Assembly (NCBI GenBank): GCA_033816765.1
Contig: CM066291.1
Location: 2,232,001-2,296,000 of the forward strand
Length of the DNA stretch: 64,000 nt
From: Nothopassalora personata
Lineage: Eukaryota > Ascomycota > Dothideomycetes > Mycosphaerellales > Mycosphaerellaceae
Direction of reading: 5' to 3'
A program made the translations under genes and the position numbers. Of the stretch, positions 22,970 through 32,611 are shown piece by piece. The notes under the pieces were generated by a model. It did no database searches and was not told the DNA's origin. It saw nothing but the letters and a program-made list of their open reading frames with translations. Position 1 is the stretch's first letter. Each line of letters opens with the position of its first letter.

Positions 22970-24219
22970 TAGTAGGGGGCAATAATTATAGTAACTCCTA
23001 CTAGTGTAGATTATTTATCTAACCTAATATATCTAGTATCTACTACCTTATATAGCTACCCTCTACTTTAATAACTACTTTATACCTCTCTCTTATACTT
23101 TAATAAGCCTTTAATATATTAGATGTAGTTAGTTTTGCCTATTTAGTATAGATTACTATAACTACTTTAGCCTTTGTAGTTAGAAAATAAAGCCTAATCC
23201 TATACTTCAATAGGCTCTAGATATTCTTAATTAGGTTAAGATCTAGTAAGTTAGCTAGCTACTATAGTAGCTCTAGGCTATAGTCCTTAAATAAGGTAAG
23301 TGTTACCTTAGCCGTATAGGCTAATACATTATCTTATATAATAAGACTAGACTACTAAAAGATAGACTTAGCTTACTACTTATAACTGCCCTCTTATATT
23401 AGGGGTACTATCTTATCGTAATAGCGCTCCCTATTATAGACCTATTATCGAATATATAACAGATCTTTAGTCTACTAGCTAATATACCGCCTTATATTAT
23501 ATAGGCTAAGTACTTCCTAAAGTAAGCAATTAAGCAGTCTTAGTAATAAGCCTCCTATACTGTCCGTATCATATAAACCTAACTAAAATATCCGTATTAA
23601 ATAGAGGCTTTATCTATCTAGATAACGCGCTACTACTGTCGATCTAACTAGTTAATATACTCCCTTGCCTAGTAAAGGCGCTTAGCCTTATGTTTCTCGG
23701 TAAATAGTAGTTTCTTTATTGCTTTATAGCGACTATAGCCTTCTTTTATAAAGCTAGCTCGTAGCGTCCGGATATTAAAAGATAGGTCCTCTTTTACTAT
23801 AATCTAGTTAAGGGGGAGCCGCCTATAGAAGGCATTAGTAGTCGCTATATTAATAAGACGACGTCGCTTACGGGTAGTAAGTACGGTAGGTCGTCCTCTT
23901 TATAGTAGTATACGTAGGTCTTATTCTATACGTAATATAACCTAAGAGATAACCCCTTTTATAGTATTTAGCTTTTTAGTAATACGCTAAAGTAACTAGT
24001 AGGCGTGCTTATAAAGAGCCTATATCTAGCCCTTCTTAAAGGTTATAAATAGAGGACCTCTAGCTATAATAATAAGGGTATATAGTATATATATATATAT
24101 ATAGTAAGTATAGTAAGTATATTAATAGAGTCTATATAGGATACTATTGTCCCTATATCTATTAGGTTAGATAAATAATCTACACTAGTAGGGGTTACTA
24201 TAATTATTGCCCCCTACTA
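22970..24219 (-). mobile_element. Tc1/mariner element B (1,250 bp) nested in element A
   Basis: It is bounded by 60-bp inverted repeats (22,970-23,030 and 24,160-24,219; TAGTAGGGGGCAATAATTAT at the outer edge) and flanked by TA on both sides, the usual target of this superfamily. The minus strand encodes a second, different transposase remnant: DNVLAYTAKVTLTLFKDYS near 23,310 and DLNLIKNI*SLLKYRIRLYF near 23,200, with RIP stops. It sits in the sequence for the WPPYSPDLNP-type region of element A. Confidence 0.85.
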
Positions 24220-24596
24220 TAGCCTAGATCTTAATCTAATTAAGTATCTTTAATACCTACTTAAAGAGCTTATATACGTCGTTAACCCTACGTTTGACTC
24301 GATAACTAATCTAGACTAATAACGAGCTAAATTAGAGCGCGTATTGCCTATCGCATAGAGGCTAATACCCTTATATAGGGTACGTGCAGTACTAGAGTCT
24401 ATGCCGGAGCGGATATAAGCAGTTATCGATACGGATAGGTAGTATACGAAGTACTAATAGACAGATTAACTTAACACTTACGTAAACTACACCTTAGATA
24501 GCATATAATAGATCCTTAAAACATTAAGCTATAGTAATATTCGTGTGTTAAGATATGTAGTTGTGAACAGGTTGATAGATTGGGTGGTGAGAAGCC

Positions 24597-25163
24597 CTAT
24601 CTTAGCAAGGGTACAGACTTTTGCGGTAGTACTGTATAGCTTTCTAGAATCTTCGGTGGTGAATTTCGTTGATGCGGACGGTAGATGGTGTGGTGGATTG
24701 CTTGTTCATCGATACCAATGGCGCCGCTGTCGCTGCCGCTGCCGTTGATGGTTGTCCCGCCGCCTTGGACGACGATGGCATCTGTGGTGAGGTACATACA
24801 GGTTGGAGGATGATGGGATTGGGAGGGTATTGCAGACGACACAGCTTCGCAGACACGTCGGAAGGAGACTTTGCTGATCGTGCAGTCGCCCAGGCAGGAG
24901 ATGCCGTCCACTTAACGCACGACGATGATCAAGATGGAGATTGGAACACCGTCCGCGATTCGGAAGACTGGCGGTCCGGCTTCACGTTCGTTGTATTCGA
25001 CGTCGCTGTCGTACTCTGCGGAATTCAAATCTGTGGCCGTCGGAGACGCGCCGGCAGATTGGGTGTGCCGGTTACGACGAGGGAGGTCGAGGGTGTGAGC
25101 TACTACTGATAAAGCTGGCAAAGATGATGAGGAGTAGTAGCCTAGTAGGGCGGAGAAAGCCAT
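24597..25163 (-). pseudogene. Possible secreted-protein gene with one in-frame TAA, beside the RIP border
   Basis: The minus strand from 25,163 reads 83 codons (MAFSALLGYYSSSSLPALSV..., a weak signal-peptide-like start), then TAA, then 104 more codons in the same frame to 24,597 (VDGISCLGDCTISKVSFRRV...). The downstream part has Cys spacing and hydrophobic character suggestive of a folded secreted domain. I cannot name a family. The stop is one C-to-T change from CAA and lies only about 0.4 kb from the RIP-mutated block. An unseen intron, or a non-coding origin, remains possible. Confidence 0.35.
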
Positions 25164-25586
25164 GTTGTTGTTGTTGATGATGTATTAGAAAAAGGTCGCT
25201 CCCGTATTGCTGCTCTTCTATGATGATGGGTCGACCTGTTCTGTTCACCTGGCTTTATCCCATCGCAATCTGGACATACACGAGGCTGCCCATCCATCAT
25301 TCTTCGGATCGTTACGCACATCTAGCGGAAAACCCAACAGCATATCTGAACTGAGCTTTGTGTTCTTGCACCGTCGCTGCTGTGATGTGTAGATTCACCG
25401 CGCCGCCATGTACATACCTCTACGTGGAAAGCTGTTTCAGCCTAGGGCAAGGTCGTTTCACACGTGCCCGTCGGCGCCTGGCGTGGTCTATCTACATAGG
25501 CAGTGTGATCATCGAGCTGGACTGCCGCTGGCAAGGGGTTCTCGAGAATGATCACTATCTGGCGAGGCTAAAGAAACGGTGAAATA
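25164..25586. other. Intergenic, nothing recognised
   Basis: Normal composition. The short frames here do not resemble proteins. Confidence 0.5.
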
Positions 25587-26082
25587 CTCCCACATCCACC
25601 TTGATAGTTAAAAAATACTGCGGTGCCCACATTATGTAAAAAGTGAGTGCTATGTCTACCTATTATTGTCAAAATATACTCCTATGTCTACATATTGTGC
25701 AAAAAGTACCTATTGGCTAGCTGTGTATAAAGGTTGCAAAGGTAGTTGCAAAGGTAGTTGTAGGTGCAACACGTAAATCCTTTGCACCTGCAACCGAGTT
25801 GAGTCATTTTTGCTATAGTTAATTGAAGTTAAAAACAAGATGTGCTAAAGGAATTCTTCGATATATCGATGATATCGTCCTTGAGGTATCTTGAGATTGC
25901 TTACCTTGCTTAGTTTAGATGTGTTAGCATACACTATCAAACCACGAGAGGGACGTGGGTGTATATACAAGAAATAAACTTGAATATAGGAGTATTTTTG
26001 ACAATAATAGGTGAACATGGCAGTCACTTTTTTAGAAACACGGACATGGCAGTATTTTCCATCATAAAGGTGGATGTGGGAG
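25587..26082. mobile_element. MITE-like element with about 100-bp terminal inverted repeats
   Basis: The left end CTCCCACATCCACCTT and the right end AAGGTGGATGTGGGAG are inverted. The pairing continues inward with gaps to CCTATTATTGTCAAAATA against TATTTTTGACAATAATAGG, about 100 bp each side. The core holds a short inverted motif built from GGTTGCAAAGGTAGTTGCA. There is no coding capacity, the length is 496 bp, and it is not RIP-mutated. No clear target duplication was found. It looks like a non-autonomous DNA transposon. Confidence 0.75.
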
Positions 26083-27135
26083 ACGGCTCCCAGTATGTCT
26101 GGCCGTCTGGAACCTGACTAAGACACGCGCGGTGGCGGTGTTGGGCTTCCACGTGATACTGATAGCATATGAATGGTAACAACTCCCCTGAGCCGTGCTC
26201 TGGCTGCCTTGGTCATCCGATCACGACCATATCCGTGATGGACGATCCTGAGTAATGCTCATGAGGAAGCAGATATATTCGGTGTGGCCATCATACTGTT
26301 CTGGTACAACCTGACCGAAAGTCTGGCGACTGCAGCATGCCAAATCATAAGCATTCAGGAGACATGATTTGTGAGGATTGAATACAACACTTGGAAGCTA
26401 AGAACTGCCGTAATGTTCCGTTGATCGATCGAGCTGTATCGGGGCTGTTGGAAGATTTCAACCATTCGTACGTTGATGTATAGCAACAAGCTTGGCCGTT
26501 CTCCCGTGTTGTCTTTCTAGGTCGAGGTATCGACCCGGCGGATGGGCCATGAGTTTGAATGTTGTTCCATAAAATGCTTTTCGATTTGACGGCCAGGAAT
26601 GCTGCGGACCTTGATGCTCCAGCTAGCGCTGGCATGATCAGAGGCCTTGGGGCTGACCAAACATGGTTTGGATCCAAACAGAAGGCTACTTTACGCCGAA
26701 CCTAGCTGTCCTGTGTCTGCAGCCACCAGTAGTCGAACGCTGACACCAGGCGCCGGAGAAGTTGTCGTTCCGTTATACGGCGTGTGGCATAGCGGCATTT
26801 CACGAGCACAACGAAAAAGAACCTGTCTATTGTGCATTCTTGAACGGCCAGTCACCGCGGACGCATATATAGGCTCAGCAGCAAGCTTCACGTGCCGGCT
26901 TGGTATCGAAGCTTGACCCTGCGCTTGCTCTTGTCCGTAGGCGAGGTGAAGGGTCAGAAAGATCTGTTGCGGAGGGCTCATGCATTGAGAGTCTTCTGGA
27001 GCAAGCGACCGGAGAAACGTGCGAAGTGGAACTCGATCGTAGCGTGGATGGGGCATGTCCATGAGACGAAATACTAGCAGACTGCTGGGTGTGTTGTTGG
27101 CATCCGTTGAACATCCCAGCGGCTGAGCTTGATCT
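26083..27135. other. Intergenic, nothing recognised
   Basis: Open frames of 89-123 codons occur on both strands and overlap one another. None has a recognisable domain or plausible splice structure. Confidence 0.5.
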
Positions 27136-28383
27136 TCATCTCAGCGCCTTGACCCTCGCCTCCAACTCCCCAACCCACTTCTGCACCATCCCTCCATTCC
27201 TGCCATTGCTCTCCAACCCAGCCTCAACAGCACTCTCGACCTTCTCGAGACCCTCCCTCCACATCTTCAATTCCCGATCCATCTCTGCTTGCCTCTGCTC
27301 CACGGCCTCCAGATCTCCAGCGGCTTGTGCAGCGGCCGTGTGGATGTGGTTCAGACTCCTGAGTCTCGTGATCAAGGCCGGAACTGTCGACGAGAGGGAC
27401 TGAAGACTCGGCAAGATGGAGTAAAGGGATTGCAGCTTCTCTAGGTCCGCGGGTGAGAGAGTCGTGGAGGCTCCCTCTTCTTCCACGCCTTCGGCTGAGA
27501 GGGAGGTCAGAGTATCGGCTTGAGCTTTGAGGTTTTGGATTTTGGAGGCGGCGGCTTCGAGCGCGGAGAGAGAAGTCGCGCTTGTGAGGGTGGAGAGTTG
27601 TTGATCGAGGAGCGTGAGAGATGGTAGCAGTGGTGTGGAGAGGCTAGAGCTGTCGGCGGATGGGTCGAGGATGCTGGGGACACCGAGCGCAGTTTCGAGA
27701 GCTGCCAGGCGAGAGTCGAATCTAGTAATCTGAGTGAGGGTTTGGTCATCTGGACGTGCCTCTGGGTGTGGGCCGTGTGAGGATGTCGTCGGCGCATCGT
27801 GGAAGACGGAGCCATGTCTTCTGTGGCCTCGCTTCGAAGCAGAGGCTTTAGGCGGTAGATCGATGGCTGCGAGCAGACGAGACAGAGCGTCTACATGTTG
27901 TGTTGCGTCATTCTCTCCTTCATCATCATCATCGTCGTCGTCGTCGTCCTCTTCGTGAGCAGCTTTCCGTTCCTGTTCTGCCTGCGCCTTGCATTCCTCC
28001 ACCTCTCTCCTCAATCTTGCTATCCGTGCCTCCAGGCTCTCATCTCCGTTCTCATCCTGGCTGTACTGATGCCTCTTCACTCTGTATCCTTTCCTTTTTC
28101 CATCGACACGATCGCTGAGGTCCACTCCGTCGGTCCTCACACTGCGACTTTGCTGGCCAAATCTGCTCCGTGCGCGTTGCGGAAACAATCTCCTCCTTGA
28201 CACACCATAGTCATCGTCTTCTTCCTCTGTGGTATCCGAACCGCTTCCTCCACTATCCGCGCCGGATTGTGATGTTTGGATGGTGCTGGTCGTCGTGTCG
28301 TCGTCTATGTCGTTCCCTGTTTCGTAGACATCTGGCGCTGTGTCGATGCCGGGCAGCTTGTTTCGGGATGATTCGTCGGCCAT
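27136..28383 (-). CDS. Dynactin subunit 2 (dynamitin) family protein
   Basis: A single 415-codon frame without introns. The N-terminus carries the dynamitin signature (KLPGIDTAPDVYETGND, residues 9-25), an acidic and basic linker, and a heptad-rich helix starting near residue 118 (ARIARLRREVEECKAQAEQE). A run of ten Asp lies near residues 146-156. More long helices follow to the C-terminus (AASKIQNLKAQADTLTSL; ELEARVKALR end). In the family this protein holds the dynactin shoulder together and links the p150 arm to the Arp1 filament, for dynein-driven transport of nuclei and endosomes. Length and coiled-coil layout fit fungal homologues. The ATG at 28,383 precedes the conserved start motif. 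The next gene to the right on this strand is the penta-EF-hand gene. Confidence 0.85.
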   Translation of the reverse strand: MADESSRNKLPGIDTAPDVYETGNDIDDDTTTSTIQTSQSGADSGGSGSDTTEEEDDDYGVSRRRLFPQRARSRFGQQSRSVRTDGVDLSDRVDGKRKGYRVKRHQYSQDENGDESLEARIARLRREVEECKAQAEQERKAAHEEDDDDDDDDDEGENDATQHVDALSRLLAAIDLPPKASASKRGHRRHGSVFHDAPTTSSHGPHPEARPDDQTLTQITRFDSRLAALETALGVPSILDPSADSSSLSTPLLPSLTLLDQQLSTLTSATSLSALEAAASKIQNLKAQADTLTSLSAEGVEEEGASTTLSPADLEKLQSLYSILPSLQSLSSTVPALITRLRSLNHIHTAAAQAAGDLEAVEQRQAEMDRELKMWREGLEKVESAVEAGLESNGRNGGMVQKWVGELEARVKALR

Positions 28384-28917
28384 GTTTGAAAGCTGGTTTG
28401 TTTGGTACTACAGTATGTGTGGCAGTTGTAGTCGAGTCTATGTCGAGGTCGCCGACTGCCACTAAATGGACGCTTGGGTCCACAACGCGAGACTTACGCG
28501 AAACACACCCCTTCAAATGTGTAGTTTATGCATGCATGAAAGTGCAATAGCGAAGTCTATGCTGGAGGATCTTGCTCGTTTGATGAAGGTTCATTGGGCT
28601 TCATGCCTGTCTACCATGCTGCATAATTCATATGGGTATCTCGTCGCCACACTTTGCCTCCCCCGGTCCACGCAATGCATAAATCTCGTTCTCGTATACG
28701 CTGGCGTTACTCTCTGCTCAGAGACCATGGCGAAGCTGGGTCACTATCATCTCCAACTAGTCTGCCGTCACACTATGCTGGACCACGGCCAACGACCCTC
28801 ACAGCCGCGGAACAAGCAGATGCTGGCGGAGCGTGGCAGGTCTTTGGTCCGTTCTCGGGAGCAGATGCTCATTTTTGTTTCAATATTTCTTCTCCATGCG
28901 TTAGTCGGTTTGTCTGA
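28384..28917. other. Intergenic: promoter of the dynamitin gene and 3' end of the EF-hand gene
   Basis: Both neighbours are on the minus strand. Open frames here (one of 180 codons on the plus strand) overlap the last exon of the EF-hand gene in antisense and look spurious. Confidence 0.5.
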
Positions 28918-30136
28918 TCAATACAACCCGGTATCTGTCTGTGCAGAAATCGAGTTGAATAGGAAGAGGCTTTGCGCACCTGTTAAGAACCTGCAACACA
29001 TTAATTAGCATGTGCTGCACAAGCGCCGCACCAGCCGTTATGCGTTTCACTTACTCCTCAAAACTTAACGTAATATACCCATCCCGATCCGTGTCGTACT
29101 TCTTGAAAACATCCGTCATCCTCTTCAGACAGATGCAAGCCTGCACAAACAGGTCGAAACTCAAGACCTTCTCTCTTTCCCTTTCATCACCCCGTCCTCT
29201 GCTGTGGCCCTTCGCGTAGGTGCTGAAGAGCAGCTGCACGAACTGCGGACTCAGCCTGTATCCAAAAGCCACCAGCGCATCTTCGAACTCTCTCAAGGAT
29301 ATGTTCCCGCTCCTGTCAACATCGAAGCGATCAAACAGACCACGCCACGCGGCCAAGAACCCCCATAGCCCGCAGAACTCGTCAAAGTTTATGGTCCCAC
29401 TGCGATCGGTATCGAACATCCGTATCATCATCTTGACGGTATGAGGGTCGAAGGCTGTGTAGTCGCCGTTGACGAGGGCGGAGGAGAGTTCAGACTCGGA
29501 GAGCTGGCCGGTGCGGTTCTGGTCGACTTGAAGGAAGAGAGGCCAAAGGGCATCGCGGTCGTTGCCATCTCGAGGCGGAGCAACGGTTGGTGGGCGCTGG
29601 TGGTCGGGGATGGGAGGGCGGCCGTGGTAGCCTTCTTGGGGCCGCGGTCCTTGGCCGTAGGACGCTTGGGGTGGAGGAGAGCTTACACCGTAGTTTGTGC
29701 TGCTGCTACGTTGAGGTGGTGCTTGGCTGAAGCCGCCGGATGCTTGCTGCTGGCCATATCCTCCCTGCACTTGACCCGAACCATATCGTTGCGACGGCGA
29801 CTGTGGCTGGCTGTACTGATCGTACCTCGGTGAGTTCTGGCGACCGTAGTTGTCGTTGTAGCCTTGTTGCTGCGGCGGAGGATTCGAGGAACCGTAGGCG
29901 CCTGGCGGTGCAGGCGACTGATATCCACCCGAGCTCGGTCTGCTGCCATATCGATCGTCTTGGCCGGGACGCAGGGCTTGTGCTGGTGGTGCTGGAGGCA
30001 CAGGTTTGTTGTAGTTCGCGTTGGAGGGCAGGCTGCTGCGATCGTCGCGCCTGCCGGTTTTGGGGTTGCCAGTGAGCATTTGTGCTGCTTGTTCAGGCTC
30101 GGCGTGTCTGTTCCGGTGAACATGTTTCAGCGACAT
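28918..30136 (-). CDS. Penta-EF-hand calcium-binding protein (Pef1/ALG-2 type)
   Basis: Exon 1 is 30,136-29,055 and exon 2 is 28,990-28,918, with a 64-bp intron (GTAAGTG...CTAAT...CAG). The spliced product has 384 residues. The first 190 are disordered and rich in Pro, Gln, Gly, Ser and Tyr. The rest is a chain of EF-hands with calcium loops DQNRTGQLSESE, DTDRSGTINFDE, DVDRSGNISLRE and, at the exon junction, DTDRDGYITLSFEE followed by FLTG. This layout matches fungal Pef1-like and ALG-2-like proteins, calcium sensors acting at membranes and in budding or secretion. The intron is supported because splicing completes the last EF-hand, which otherwise ends at a stop right after SFEE. The C-terminal tail beyond FLTG is uncertain; a further intron could exist. 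Confidence 0.85.
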
Positions 30137-30264
30137 TATTCTCTCTTCTTAGGGTACAGCTCTTTACACAGCAGCAGGAATACAGAAACAAGGAAGAACA
30201 CGGGTGCGAGGGGCAATACGTACGCCGGTAGTGAGTCGGGGTTATAGCTGCGATTGTAAGCCAT
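30136..30264 (-). CDS. Possible 42-residue membrane microprotein or upstream ORF overlapping the EF-hand gene start
   Basis: The frame reads MAYNRSYNPDSLPAYVLPLA and continues with one hydrophobic segment (VFFLVSVFLLLC) and a basic end (KELYPKKRE). Its stop codon overlaps the ATG of the EF-hand gene as TAATG. An in-frame extension upstream to 30,360 is possible. It could be a translated upstream ORF controlling the EF-hand gene, a small membrane protein on the same transcript, or part of a leader removed by splicing. Amino-acid content favours a real transmembrane peptide. No family was recognised. Confidence 0.35.
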   Translation of the reverse strand: MAYNRSYNPDSLPAYVLPLAPVFFLVSVFLLLCKELYPKKRE

Positions 30265-30360
30265 CGTCTGCAGTGATTCTAAAGACTTCCACCTCCTCCG
30301 ACTCTTCACGGCAGACTTTGCCGCTGAGTCTAGTAGATGATGCGAGTCTGTCGCGTGCAC

Positions 30361-31137
30361 AGGAAGACCGGGGGGCGTACGTCAGAGTGCTGATGAGCCT
30401 TCGCGTACATGCACTTGCATGCCAGGTGGATCCTTGCCACGAGTGAAGCTGTCGACCTGCAGGAGATGATGCACTACGGAATGTTCTCAACGCTCGGCTT
30501 TGCTGTGCAAGAAGGAGGGGATGAGGGGTCCATTTTTATGCTTTGCGCGCGGCTGAGCGATAGAGACAGTGGCGTGATGAAGGCATCTGCCCGGTCAGCG
30601 AGGGAGGAGTCAGAGTCGCGATGGCGGCCTCTAACACACAATACACAGCAAACAACCAGCTCGCATGGTTCGCACCTCGCACGGCAGCAGGAGGAAGACT
30701 CGAAGGCAGGGCCAAGCAGATGACGACTTGTCTCCACAATCTTGACCCCGAAAATAGCCCCTCTCTGCATAACCTCACCTTTTCTACTTCGCCTTGCCGG
30801 ATTGTACCTGCATAGAAGAACCGTATTTGCTGACTGGAATTGTTTGCCTTACGATTGACGCCCGAACTAGCGAACAAGGACATCCTGGTGTTCATATGAG
30901 CAGCGGCGACCAACTCTCGGCGTTCGGGTACTCCTGGCTACATAAGACGTGTGGCGACGGCATCTGCCTCTTATCGAGAGGCCAAGGCACACGTATTGTG
31001 AAATGCAATATGCAGACACACTGCGCCGTTTGATCGAAGCAGGGCTTGCAATGCCCCGCCTGTCTACTTGCCCCTGTAAGTCGAGACGTGTTCTCGGATG
31101 CACCATGCCCTGCATCTTCCTCTTCCATATCTCAGGC
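30361..31137. other. Intergenic, nothing recognised
   Basis: Several short overlapping frames on both strands, none convincing. Likely the promoter of the EF-hand gene and the 3' region of the F-box-like gene. Confidence 0.5.
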
Positions 31138-32085
31138 TCATCCTGTATCGCTTTTCACATTGCTGGCTATCTCAAAAGCCTCCTCAAACGAGCCCCGAGG
31201 CTCCCCGATCACCCTGAGATCCAGACCGTGCCATGCGTATGGCCCATCTGACGCCGATGCCTCGAAGAAGATGCTGTTGCCACGATTTTGGTGTTCCAAG
31301 GCGTGAGAGATGCTGTCGTCGAACGCACCCGGTCTCACTCTAAACAGAGTGCAAACCAATATGAGCTTGTGGCGCAAGGTGATGGTCGCAATTCGCTCCT
31401 TTGGACAGTGGACGAAAAGCTCGCTGTCGGAACTAAATCTCGTTAAAGTGGATAGTGAAAGCGGCTGGTAAGCTCCGTTGACCATGCGCTCCACAGCATC
31501 GGCGCTGAGGGCTACCGCGAGTCGGATCTCACCCATTCTCGGCATCATGGCCAACAGACTCGCAATATCTTGACCTAGGCGGTTGGCGCGATCTGGCAGA
31601 CGTCAGTGATTGAGCCAACGTAAACCAATTCCGATGTGCTACCAACCTGTTCCCTTGATTAAAGCGTTTGCCGACGTTGCGACATATGCGGTGCGGATAT
31701 GCGTTAGGCGACTACGAAGCGTTGCTGGCACCGACATGCCTCCGTCACTCGAGGTAATGTTCCACATGATCATTCGTATGTCGCGCATGTTCGTCTCGTT
31801 GAGGAGTAAGTCCTCGCACTCCTGCTTGAATCTGCGACTGACTCTTAAAAGCCGCGGAGACTGGGCTCGAAGGCGAAGCTCTCCTGCGCAAAGGCCATAT
31901 CGAGTGCCGGCCACTAAGACGTCCCTGTTGGAAAAGTCATAGATGCAATCGCGCAGCTCGCGAGGTAAATCGAAGAATCGGAACACGATTGCCTTGGTGG
32001 TGACCGGGATAGAATCGGCGGAAAGAGTGCTCTTGTCTTCGGCGGGGTCGTCGTCGTTATCGAACGCGCCATGGTTAGCAGCCAT
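31138..32085 (-). CDS. F-box-like protein of the fungal LPRELRD family
   Basis: Exon 1 is 32,085-31,647 and exon 2 is 31,592-31,138. The 54-bp intron (GTTGGT...CACTGAC...CCAG) joins the two frames in phase to give 297 residues. Near residues 34-50 the segment FRFFDLPRELRDCIYDF is the opening typical of a large family of short fungal F-box-like proteins. The remainder (VSRRFKQECEDLL..., then a beta/alpha C-terminal part) fits that family. The biological role is unknown; members are often lineage-specific and rapidly evolving. Without splicing the first exon stops at a TAG inside the intron. The gene is divergent from the SDR gene at 32,612, with about 0.5 kb between the starts. Confidence 0.7.
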
Positions 32086-32611
32086 GTCACTGAGTCTGTC
32101 GTGTGTCGTAAGCTAGATCGAAGGCGAAGTTTTGAAGACAACGCGTCTTGACCTCTGTTTGTCGCGCTAGCGGAATCTTGCATGAGGCCCGTGCACTACA
32201 TTCTGTCACCCCAGAGGGAATCATCGGGCCAGATAATGGCCTTGATGAAGTAAAGGTGATGGTGATCCATAACTGCTGCCACGTACCTGACGATGACATT
32301 TCCACGCTTATGCAGCGAGATCGGCTCAGATGAGGTAAAAGTCTGGTCGCGGGTGAAATACACTTTACACAGGTAGCCATGTGAGTGCTAGACTGGACTG
32401 TCGAGGACTGGGAACCTGTGACAGCCGCTTCCTTCGCAAGCTGCGCAGGTGGAGCATCGCATGCATTGTATCCTGCATGCATGTCAGCAGCATCTCAGCT
32501 CTCTTGGCAAAGTGCTCCGCGCCATACCTTGCGACACTGCTTTGTGATTCCAACGATACATATACGATATGAATCCCGTTTCGATCTCGTATCGGCAGAA
32601 ATCTCAGCGCA
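32086..32611. promoter_or_regulatory. Shared divergent promoter region
   Basis: It lies between the starts of the F-box-like gene (minus) and the SDR gene (plus), so it must hold both promoters. I see no distinct TATA box or known binding site that I would defend. Confidence 0.4.

Larger units (their letters stand above)
21750..24540 (+). mobile_element. Tc1/mariner element A, interrupted twice, RIP-mutated
   Basis: Plus-strand pieces join into a Tc1/mariner transposase. A catalytic segment lies near 22,235-22,300 (IFLDEYSIERGSGKKRK). It continues through VSVIIYAAIYGN and TLEEGLLLI to 22,507, resumes at 22,846 (YDDNN*VFI*DNALIYY) to 22,969, and resumes again at 24,220 (YSLDLNLIKYL*YLLKEL) to a stop near 24,455. 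The three catalytic acidic positions are recognisable. A solo LTR (22,508-22,845) and a second Tc1/mariner (22,970-24,219) account for both gaps, and the frame is restored when the LTR is removed. The left boundary is a guess. The right boundary is where normal composition begins. Confidence 0.8.

Noticed and set aside
1..24540. A CRISPR array or bacterial-type operon explaining the repeats
   Set aside because: Repeats are LTRs, inverted repeats and tandem units of transposons; the genes have spliceosomal introns, so the DNA is eukaryotic.
24669..25109. 146-codon plus-strand frame
   Set aside because: Low-complexity and antisense to the candidate secreted-protein frame; no domain features.
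28466..29008. 180-codon plus-strand frame between dynamitin and the EF-hand gene
   Set aside because: It overlaps the last exon and intron of the EF-hand gene in antisense and looks compositionally random.
29441..30247. Long plus-strand frames (111-146 codons)
   Set aside because: They are antisense shadows of the Pro/Gln-rich part of the EF-hand gene.
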